This document shows, piece by piece, positions 10,180-17,718 of a stretch of 17,718 nucleotides of DNA. Within the stretch, counting starts at the first letter, position 1, and every line of letters starts with the position of its first letter. The position numbers were made by a program, and so were the translations under genes. The notes beneath the pieces are model-generated. The model did no database searches, was not told the DNA's origin, and was given only the letters and a program-made list of their open reading frames with translations. This DNA comes from Poronia punctata. Taxonomy: Eukaryota; Ascomycota; Sordariomycetes; Xylariales; Xylariaceae. Where the stretch lies: positions 1 to 17,718 of the forward strand of contig MU401889.1 of NCBI GenBank assembly GCA_022579005.1, given 5' to 3'.

Positions 10180-11000
10180 AAAAATTATATATATTAACAC
10201 TTTATATACAATAGTACTTTATAAAAACAAGCAACTTAGCATTTTACTTTTAAGCAATATATTAATTTTTTAAAAAAGCGCAAGTTAATTATTTAAAAAA
10301 TTTACTTAGCTTTTAGCTATAAAAAAATTAACCTAGTAATTTAATAAATCTTATAACTTTATTACTAGCTTAACTTTGCTAAAAATATTTACTTAGTAAC
10401 TAAGTTTTATTTTAACTATTAAAAGTTATAAAGTAGCTTGCTTAAAAAATAGCACTAGTATAACGTTTTTATTAGCTTTTTATGCTTATAAGTTATTAAT
10501 ATTTAAACTATGCTATTTTATAAAAATTTTTTTGCTTTAGTTAAAGCACAATATAAACAAACAGCTTTTTTTAAAGCTAAAGCTTTTTAGTAAGTAAACT
10601 TTAAGTTAGTATTTAAGTTTTTTTATAAATATATAGCATATTATTATAGTAGCGCACTACGTATTAAGTATAATAATAAAAGTAAATTTAAAAAAAAAGT
10701 TATTATAATAGCTAAGCACTTTAAATATTATATAGCTTACAAGCTAGCTTACTACTTTTAAGCACAAGGCCTTATTAAAAGTAAGCACTACTTAATTAAA
10801 ATAACGCTTATAAAAATAACTAATAAAACTAAAAAAAACTAGCTAAATTATTTAAGCTTTACTATTTTAGTAAACAACGTTACTATTTAATACTATAAGT
10901 ATAGCTTATATAAACTAGTTTATAAACGTTTACTTATTTTACTAATTAAAAACGTTATACTAACATAGCAAGTACTATAATAAAATTTAATTTTTAATTA
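10180..11000 (+). pseudogene. Integrase domain of pol
   Basis: The catalytic core is readable. Candidate first Asp lies at 10498-10500 (AAT, in INI-stop-TML, like DxxxMP). The second is at 10672-10674 in YNNKSKF, an eroded (C/Y)DNGSEF. The Glu is at 10777-10779 in AQGLIKSKH, an eroded AQGLIExxH; all three now read Asn or Lys by G-to-A change. The second and third catalytic codons are 35 apart, as expected of a DDE integrase. Downstream, 10903-10950 reads YSLYKLVYKRLLILLI, matching the SPYxLVYGRxPxLPIE motif that follows the core in this Gypsy group. The N-terminal HHCC zinc finger region (about 10180-10440) is not clearly readable. Confidence 0.9.
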
Positions 11001-11574
11001 TACTAATCTAGTAGCGTTAAAAGTAAAGCAACTAAAATATTATATAAAAAATGTTAAACGTATAAAAAAAATTATTATTTTAAAATAAAAAAATAACGCA
11101 AACTAATAAAATTAACAAAATGCTTATAAAATCTAGCTTAAAATATATATTAGTAACCTTGTGCTTTTATTTAACATTTTTTTTAAAATTAATAAAAGCA
11201 ATAATAAAAAGCTTTTATATTAATAAAATAAGCTATATTAAATTACTAAGGCTATAAGTAATATATGCTATAAGCTTGCTAAAATAAATAAACAATAGCT
11301 ATATAGCTACTATTTTATAAAATAGCTTTAAGCTTTTTATAAAAATAATAAAAAATACTAAGTACTAAAAAACCTTAACCTAAACCTTTAAACTATTAAA
11401 AGTATTTTTTAAAAAAACAAGCTTATTAATAAGCTAAACTTAAAACTTTTAGTAATAAATAATAACTTTGCTTTAAATTTTTATAAAAACTATAATTATA
11501 TTAATAGCTTTTTTAAATTAATAAATATTAATATAGTAGCTATTAATAGTATTTATAAGTTTAGTATAATATAA

Positions 11575-12090
11575 AATTAACTAAATACTTTTATTTATAA
11601 TACGTTCTTTTTTTAAAAGCTTAGCTAGCACTACTTATTTAATAAATTTCTATTTTTAGCTTTTTAGTTTTATATTGCTTTAAAAGAAAATAGTAAAGTA
11701 ATTTTGCAGTATAAATATTATGCTAGCTTTTTACCTCTAAAGGCCTTTTGTTTATATTTTTTTTTTTTTAAACCTATTACTAATTCCTTTTAATTTTATT
11801 ATTTTTAAATATTTCTTTTATTTATATATTAAAATTAACAACTTGCTCTTAAAAAATATAGCAATAATACCTTTCCTATCTCCTGTATTGCTTAAAATAA
11901 AAAGTGTGCTTTGCTACCTTTAACTATTTTTTTTAATATTTCTATTTAATGTTTTAAAACATATGTTTTTGTTTTATTTTTTATATAAATTAACACAATG
12001 CCTGGTTTTTCTAGATATTTTTCTTATTTCCTTGCCTTCTTTTTCTTTATTTTATATATAGTTACTAAAATCTTCTTTTTAAGCTTTATT
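11575..12090. other. Post-pol segment including a less mutated pyrimidine-rich island
   Basis: After the pol stop the plus strand becomes T- and C-rich, especially 11690-12080 (for example CCTTTCCTATCTCCTGTATTGC and CTTATTTCCTTGCCTTC segments). CpA and TpG survive more often here than in pol. On the minus strand 12000-12080 would read very basic residues (segments KRRF and RKRRQGNKKN) in phase with the minus-strand relic at 12090-13027, so it may be the C-terminal tail of that relic. It may equally be non-coding spacer. No promoter, terminator or RNA was recognised. Confidence 0.4.
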
Positions 12091-13027
12091 TAATAAACTG
12101 TTTATATATTAACTATATAAGCTTTTTTAATAATAATATAAATATTAGCTTATATACTTTAAAGTTTATAATAAATATAAAGCCTTTAGTTAAATTAAAT
12201 GCTATAAGTTGCTATATTTTAAAAAGTAAATTAACTACGTTGTAATAAGTATAAAATGCGCTTTAAACTATAAATGCATAGTTGCTATAAAAACTACTTT
12301 AAAGTTTTAAATTAAAAATACACTTAAAAAACAGCTATATACTTAAGCAAGTGTTTATATTTAATTTAATAAAACGCTTTTTATAACATATGCAAAAAAT
12401 AATATTTAAGCAACCTATTTATTAAATTAAAAAAGCTTTATACTAATATTAGTTTTATAATAAACATATAAAATATTTACTTTATAGTTTACCGTTTTTA
12501 CTTTTAATATAAACAAGCTTTAAGTTAAAGTTTTCCTTTTTTGCTAAAGCTTTTATAAGCTTAATAATGCGTTTTAAAGCACTACTAGCAATATAAAAAA
12601 ATAAGTAAACTAGCTAGTAAACATAATGCTTTTAAGCAATATTGCTAATAACTTTAATTTTTAAAGCTTTAAGCATTTTTTATATATTAGCACTTGCTTA
12701 ATTAATAAAAAGTTAATATAATACCTTTACTTTTTACTATTTAAAACTAAAAATAGTTTTTTTATTTTTTTTTATAACTAGCTAAGCTTTGCTTATTTTT
12801 TTAGCTAAGCTTAGCAACTACTTTTTATAAGCAATATTAGTACTAAGGTTTTTGCTAATTACGTAGTTTACGTTAGTATTGCTTTTATTTATTTTTTTAG
12901 GTTTTAAAGTATTTATAATAAAGTGTAGCATTAATTTTAAAACAATAAAGCAGCAAAAAATATTTAAAAACTTAAAAAAAAAGTAGCAAAAAATATTTAA
13001 AAACTTAAAAAAAAAGCAAAAAAGCAA
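12090..13027 (-). pseudogene. Antisense coding-like relic downstream of pol, unknown product
   Basis: Reading the minus strand from an ATG at 13027 gives 69 codons to a TAG at 12818, and the same phase continues with scattered stops to about 12090, opposite to pol. The segment 12600-12541 is notably protein-like (literal YIASSALKRIIKLIKALAKK) and is followed by about 160 codons with about a dozen stops, fewer than in the mirrored plus-strand phase. I recognise no family. The first part (13027-12950) is only a repetitive FFFKFLNIFC translation of an A-rich tandem repeat, and on the plus strand that repeat reads as a Lys/Glu-rich coiled-coil-like segment, so the coding strand there is ambiguous. 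It may be an antisense gene of the element, captured host sequence, or part of a nested transposon. Confidence 0.35.
12952..13017 (+). repeat. Two tandem copies of a 33-bp A-rich unit
   Basis: The unit beginning AGCAAAAAATATTTAAAAAC occurs at 12952-12984 and again at 12985-13017, differing at the last base or so, followed by shorter AGCAAAAA-like fragments to about 13035. Thirty-three bases equals 11 codons, so the duplication would not disturb a reading frame. On the plus strand each unit reads AKNI-stop-KLKKKV, which before RIP could have been an acidic heptad-like repeat. Confidence 0.85.
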
Positions 13028-13500
13028 AAAAAAAGAAAGCTAGCCTTTTAATACTTTTTTTACCGCTTTTTTAGCAAAAGCCTGCGTTAGCTTAATAAAT
13101 TATAAACAATATATAACTTTAAATTACTACTAATAAGCTAGCTTTACAAAAATTATTTAATTTAATAAGCAAATATTTAAAAATTATAAGTACGTTATAA
13201 TAATTTATACTTATAGCTTTAAGCATTTAATAAAGCAAAATTTATTAAGTTTTTTTACTTTAATTTATTATAAAAAAAACTTAAAAAAAATACTTACTAT
13301 AATTTTATTTGCTTATAGTATGCTATACTTATAAAAAACAGCTTATAAACTTACTTTTGTTTTTTTAATCTGTTTTTATACTTACACTTTTCTTTTTTTT
13401 TTTTAAAACTTTTATTTTTACTTTTTTATTTTTAATTTACTTAGTATTACTATTTACTTTATATATTTAATTTATTGCCTTTGCACTATAGCAAACTAGA
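13028..13500 (+). other. Post-pol internal region, weak coding-like signal
   Basis: A plus-strand phase near 13130-13330 (around TTNKLALQKLFNLISKYLK) has a helical, protein-like look, preceded by the Lys-rich 33-bp repeats in roughly the same phase. The signal is short and interrupted, and 13375-13440 is a T-rich low-complexity run. I cannot assign a product. Confidence 0.3.
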
Positions 13501-14010
13501 TCTTAGTGCTTAAAAAGCTAGCTTTATAAAAGCTTTTAGCTTTTATTTATTTTTAAAAACTTTTATTTATGCTTATAAGTATTTAGTAAGCTTATTTTAA
13601 GCATATTAACTTATTGCTAAGCTATATAAAACTATAAAAATTTTTAAGCAGCAAAAATATTAGCAACAATAAAATTAATTGCTTGCTTTTTAATAAAAAG
13701 TGCTTAGATTTTATTTTTTAAAAAATATAGCAAAAAAAAACATTTAGCTTTTAGCTTAGCATACTAGTTAAGCACTACTACTATAAATAGCTTTTAAGCA
13801 GCAAAATTATAGCAAGCATTTGCTTAATTTTAAAAAACTAACTTAATATTTTAATTAAAAATACGTTTAGCTAAGCTATAAGTATATTTTAAAACTTTTT
13901 ACTTAAGTTTTTTAGTAGCTACTTAAAAAAACAATTATAGCAATAATTTAAAAAAAATATAATTAATACAAAGCTTTTAGTTTTAAAAAAACACATTAGT
14001 AGCAATTATT
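13501..14010 (+). pseudogene. Weak coding-like relic, unknown product
   Basis: Codons starting at 13501 give stretches such as AAKILATIKLIACFLIKSA (about 13660-13710) and KKYSKKKHLAFSLAY (about 13720-13770), then TTTINSF. Stops are frequent but mostly TAA/TAG at positions explainable by C-to-T. No motif was recognised and the opposite strand cannot be excluded. It is not in phase with the relic that starts near 14280. Confidence 0.25.
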
Positions 14011-14279
14011 AAATTTTTATTATAATTAAGCTTTATTAGTAAAAAGCCTATATATTTAATTTAATAAGCTAAGCCCTTACTTTTAAACATATGCAAGCAA
14101 TAAAGCTTTTAATAAATATTTAGCTATTAAAAATATATAAAGCTTTTAAACATTTTAATTTTTTTTTTTTTTATAATTAAAGTAATAGTTAATTATATAA
14201 ATACTTTTGCTTTGTAGCCTTAATTACTTTTATTAAGGCTTTAAATAATATAATTAACTTAATGCTTAACTAAGCTTTT

Positions 14280-15960
14280 AAAGTAAACTTGTTAGTATTT
14301 GTTTTATTAATTATATAGTTAGCAATTAGATATAAAGTTATGTTAAAATAAAAGGGCCTAGTGCTTATATTAGCTATACTTTAATAAGCTTTGCTAACTT
14401 TACTAACTATACTGTTTGTGCTTAATTTAATAATTTTTAATGCTTTTACTAAGTTAGCCTAAGATTTGGATCTTAAAAAACTACTTGCTAAAATATATAC
14501 TATATAACTATATAAAAGCGCGCTTGCTTTTTTGCAAACAAAGCAAATTTTTAATTTTAATATTAATGTTTTATACTTTATAAAACTAGATATTAATAGC
14601 TTTTATAGCTTTATAAACCTATATAATAAAAATAGTAATATAATATAGTACTAATATAAGCTAAAGCACTTAATTAATATAGTGCTTAAAATTTGTTGCT
14701 AAAAATAGCTTACTAATAAAAAAGTAGCAATTATTATAAAACATTTTATAAAAAGCTATTATTTTAACTTTTACTTTAAGTACTTTATTATAGCTATTAA
14801 ACTTATATAGGAAATTTATTTTATAAAGACTTAGGCTTAAAATAAAGTTACTTATAACTTATAATAAAAAGCTAGTATTTATAAATAAATGCTAGCTTAT
14901 TTTATTTTAAAGTATTATAAAAAGCTTTATTAGTATACTATAGTAATTAACTATAATTAAAAGGCAGCGTTTATTATTAATAGTTTAAATATATTTAAAT
15001 AAAGTACTAAGCATATTAAAAAAAAACTGTGCTAAGTATACTTAATTGTTTTTAACGTATTGCCTACTTTAAAACATATTATAGTAGTGCTTTTGTTAAT
15101 ATAGTATAAAAGCTAAAAATATAAAATGCTTAGCATTATTTATATAGTTTACTTGTTTAAAGTTTTAAACTAGCTTATTTTTTTAATTGCTAGCACTTAT
15201 AGTAATTATTAACTTTAAAATATAGCTACCTTATTAACAGCACTTAAAACTATAGCTAAAATTTGTTTTATTAAATAAAAAACTATATTAGCAAAGCTAA
15301 ATTAATAAAAAGCCTTATAATTTTAAACTTTTATAATAACTATAACTAGGTTTACTAAACTAAATATATAAAGCACTTTAAAAGCTTTGCTACAATTTTT
15401 AACTAGTATAGTTTTAGTTACTTTTTTATAAAAAAATACTAAAGTAATAAGTACTTTATTTAAAGCATTAATAGTATGCTTATTAAGTAAAAAGCTTTTT
15501 GTTAATAATAGTTATAACTAAGGTTTAGAAGTTTTGCTAGCTAAAAAGCTTTAAAAAAAAGCATAACAATATTTAACTTATTATAAGCTTTACGGCCTTT
15601 TTATAAAAGTAAAAAAGTATGCACTTAGATTTACTATTAAAAATGTTATATTATAGCAATATTAGCAAAGTATGCTAAAGTAATTTGCTGCTAATATAAG
15701 TTTAAGTCTAGCTACTACTTTATACTATAAGGTTAATAAAACTTTTTTTTAATATATAACTTGCTTTTAGCTTATTTATTTTTGTAAATAAAAAAGTTAA
15801 GTATAGTATTGCGTAAATATAGCAGCTTTTAATGCTATAATAGCTAAAGCAAAGTTTTAGCAGCTAAAGTAAGCTACTACTAAGGCTAGTAATAAGCAAT
15901 TTTAATAAACAAAACTTTTAATAGCTTTAAATAGCTATAAAAGGCCTATTAAACAATAAA
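14280..15960 (+). pseudogene. Long coding-like relic between pol and 3' LTR, unknown product
   Basis: Codons starting at positions divisible by three keep a protein-like phase over about 1.7 kb. At 14418-14800 the translation alternates hydrophobic and acidic-looking residues (NFNINVLYFIKLDINSFYSF; Asn codons are probably former Asp), with only a handful of stops. At about 15577-15640 it reads YYKLYGLFIKVKKYALRFTI, followed by NVIL and, near 15660-15730, MLK, AANISLSLATTLYYKVNKTF. The segment 15820-15900 (AAFNAIIAKAKF) is helical. I could not place it in any known retrotransposon, transposase or recombinase family. Position after integrase is where env-like or accessory ORFs of large elements lie, but no signal peptide or membrane anchor is evident. 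The opposite strand has more leucine-rich, less protein-like translations. Confidence 0.4.
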
Positions 15961-16059
15961 ACAACAAGGCATCGTATTAATCCTACTAAAAAAAAGAGTT
16001 TTTATAATATGTTAATTTATTTTAGCTTTAAAATGCTAAAAATAGCAACCTTTTTAGCT

Positions 16060-16067
16060 AAAAAAAA
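16060..16067 (+). other. Candidate polypurine tract
   Basis: Eight A residues end one base before the TG of the 3' LTR, where the plus-strand primer of LTR elements lies. Any original G would have been changed to A by RIP. The call rests on position. Confidence 0.45.
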
Positions 16068-16068
16068 T

Positions 16069-16368
16069 TGTAACGTAATTAGCATATATGCTAATTACGC
16101 TTTATATTATAAGGTAGCTATAAGACTAAAAAAGGCTAGCTTAATTTCTATTTTTATATATATAGCCATTATTTTTGCGTTACTTTTTAGACCTAAATAC
16201 CTAGCTATTTATTATATATATAATATACTAAGTCATGCTTTTTAGGATACCTTTATAAAGCCGTAATCAATACAAAGCCCTTAAAACCTAGTTAATACGT
16301 CTACTCTAGCTAGACCTCTTTTAGTATAAAGTTAGAGTAATCTTTAGAAATCTTTAATTTTTATTATA
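16069..16368 (+). repeat. 3' long terminal repeat (300 bp)
   Basis: It starts TGTAACGTAA and ends TTTTTATTATA, the last C of the expected CA end having become T. Of the 32 differences from the 5' LTR, 25 lie in the first 160 bases and every one of them is a C-to-T or G-to-A change in this copy. The last 140 bases carry only two such changes here, and preserve five G/C bases lost in the 5' LTR. An open frame of 78 codons (16009-16245) runs from the internal region into this LTR by chance and is not a gene. Confidence 0.95.
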
Positions 16369-17718
16369 ATATATAAACTACTTAAAGCGTTTTATTAATT
16401 ACTTTTTAACGCAACTAATAATTATATATATTAACATACTATAATTTTATTTTAAGTATTATAATATTTTTATTTACTAAACTAATAGTTTACTAGTTAT
16501 TATACTAAATAGTAATATGCTTTTATTTTAAATTAACGCTAAGCTTATTAATAAGCTAGCTAATAAACATAGCTTTTTTTATAGCTTAAGCTAACATAAA
16601 AAGCTTAGCTTTAGTTATAAAAATAATAATAATATTTTATTTATTTATTTTTTAACTAATAAGTTTATTAAAAAAAAGCATTATATATACTTATAAGCTT
16701 TTTTAATTAATAGTATTATTAGCAAATAATAAATTACTAGCTACTTTAAGCCTATTTTTATCTTTAAACTATAAAGCAAAGCGTTAATTTGCTTAAAAAT
16801 AGTTTAATATTTAGTTAGCAACAGCATAATAAGCAAAAAAAAAATTATTATTAAATTATAAAAGCTATAACATAGCAAAAGCAATATTTAGTTTAGTAAT
16901 AACTATAGCATATATAATTAATTTAATTTTACGTTAATAATAATAAACTTTTTAATAAGTAGTAGTTTTTTTATATAAAAGCAGCTTAATAGATTTTATA
17001 AAAGTTAATAGCATCTTACTTAAAAAGTTACTTAACTTATATATTTTCTTAATATATATAGCTTATAATAGCTAAATTAAGCCTTGCTTACAGTTTTAAA
17101 TAATTTTTATATTTAAAAACCACTTTAAATTATAACCTCTAATTAGTTAATATTAGTTTTTTAATTTTTTAATAGCTACAAAAGCTTTAAATTTGCAAAT
17201 TTTTTAGTAAGCAAGCATAAAGTTGTTAATATATATAAATAATAATATCTTATTTTTAATAAATATATAAAGTTTATAAGGCACTAGCTTAAATCTAAGC
17301 TTTAAAAGCGTTAATATAAGCTTTTTTTACTATAAAAGTAATAATTTTTATAATTTATAAAAAACTTTTAAAAATTACAAAATATGTCCTTTTTTTTTAT
17401 AGCTATAAAGCATTTTTATATATATTAGTTTTTAAAGCAATACGTTAACAAAAGCATTAACTATATTATATTATTTTAACTTAAAGTTAAACTTAGCTAT
17501 AATAGTAGCTAGTATTTTAAAAAACTTTTTAGCTAAAGTAAAAGCATATATATTTTTATATTTATTTATAAGCTATTAGTTTTTTTAAACTATAATTTAT
17601 ACTTTATACTTTAAATAAAAGCCTTTTTTATTAAACTTATAAATATATACTTATATATAGTTTAAAATTTAATATTTTTTAGCTATATAAGTAAAAACTT
17701 TTTTTTAAAAGCTTATTT
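16369..17718. other. AT-rich RIP-degraded relic right of the element
   Basis: After the 3' LTR the sequence is again extremely rich in A and T with abundant TpA and no useful open frame on either strand. No LTR copy, inverted repeat, RNA gene or coding motif was recognised. It would have been contiguous with the DNA left of 3410 before the element inserted. Degraded transposon is the likely origin, from composition only. Confidence 0.5.

Larger units (their letters stand above)
7760..11574 (+). pseudogene. pol: Gypsy pol polyprotein relic (RT, RNase H, integrase)
   Basis: One phase (codon starts at 7762, 7765 and so on) can be read without an indel for about 1,270 codons to a TAA at 11572-11574. 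From the N-terminus it holds a linker (to about 8450), reverse transcriptase (about 8500-9300), a connection region, RNase H (about 9480-9760), a spacer, integrase (about 10180-11000) and a C-terminal tail with a GDLVLL-type motif (11152-11169, literally SNLVLL). The product would make cDNA and insert it into chromosomes. The many in-frame TAA and TAG codons are at positions where the family has Gln, Trp or Arg, and catalytic Asp codons have become Asn. Retention of a single phase over 3.8 kb shows that point transitions, not indels, killed the gene. The resemblance is to a fungal Gypsy clade with the LPQGxTN and FLDDIxVKG forms of RT motifs. Confidence 0.9.
3410..16368 (+). mobile_element. 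Complete but RIP-inactivated Ty3/Gypsy LTR retrotransposon, 12,959 bp
   Basis: Two direct 300-bp LTRs bound an internal region of about 12.4 kb whose plus strand encodes, in order, gag-like sequence, a retropepsin, reverse transcriptase, RNase H and integrase. Integrase lying after RNase H is the Ty3/Gypsy arrangement. Every coding phase is riddled with TAA and TAG codons that are explained by C-to-T or G-to-A change of CAA, CAG, TGG or CGA, so the element cannot encode working protein. It is much longer than the 5-8 kb usual for fungal Gypsy elements. The excess lies in a long 5' portion before the protease (about 3.6 kb) and in about 4.5 kb after pol. Orientation is plus, from pol. The extra 3' segment might be a nested insertion, captured host sequence or native additional ORFs; the sequence alone does not decide this. 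Confidence 0.93.

Noticed and set aside
12818..13027. 69-codon minus-strand ORF as an intact small gene
   Set aside because: Its first third is the translation of an A-rich 33-bp tandem repeat, giving FFFKFLNIFC runs. The same phase continues beyond the stop, so at most it is the start of a larger relic, not a gene.
16009..16245. 78-codon plus-strand ORF with hydrophobic stretches
   Set aside because: It starts in the element interior and runs across the 3' LTR boundary at 16069, so most of it is LTR sequence. Its openness is chance; no family resemblance and no reason for an LTR to encode it.
3406..16372. ATAT target-site duplication as firm proof of the insertion boundaries
   Set aside because: Four bases of alternating A and T match easily by chance here, and the usual five-base duplication does not match. 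It is listed only as a candidate.
1..17718. Mitochondrial, plastid or naturally AT-rich (for example apicomplexan) genome
   Set aside because: The LTR pair shows pure transition divergence and the pol stops fall at former Gln, Trp and Arg codons, which RIP in an ascomycete nucleus explains. No organellar genes were seen.

Overview
The window suggests an AT-rich, transposon-filled compartment of a filamentous ascomycete (Pezizomycotina) genome that has been heavily mutated by repeat-induced point mutation (RIP). The base composition is extremely AT-rich. CpA and TpG are depleted, TpA is in great excess, and the surviving C and G sit mostly in GCT/AGC contexts. No conventional intact gene was found on either strand. 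What the window does contain is a nearly 13 kb LTR retrotransposon that is structurally complete but genetically dead. The species cannot be named from this sequence.

Layout. Positions 1-2711 are a very AT-rich relic without a recognisable gene. Positions 2712-2910 hold a truncated LTR of the same family as the main element, much less mutated than its surroundings. Positions 2911-3409 are AT-rich spacer. The main element runs from 3410 to 16368: a 300-bp 5' LTR (3410-3709), a candidate primer-binding site, an internal region of about 12.4 kb, a candidate polypurine tract and a 300-bp 3' LTR (16069-16368). Positions 16369-17718 are further AT-rich relic.

The internal region was read by translating through stop codons and allowing for C-to-T and G-to-A changes. 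It shows a Ty3/Gypsy (Metaviridae) order on the plus strand: a gag-like relic (about 4690-5650), a gag-to-protease relic with an eroded DTGA motif (about 5800-7790), then a single uninterrupted pol phase from about 7760 to 11574. Pol carries reverse transcriptase, RNase H and integrase, in that order. The reading phase steps back by one base between these blocks, either by frameshifting or by small deletions. Downstream of pol lie about 4.5 kb that a standard Gypsy element does not need. This segment holds coding-like relics on both strands, which I could not assign to a family.

The two LTRs differ at 32 of 300 aligned positions. All 32 are transitions and there are no indels, which is the expected footprint of RIP acting after insertion. 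The mutations are concentrated on the element-facing side of each LTR, with a sharp drop near 16229 in the 3' LTR.
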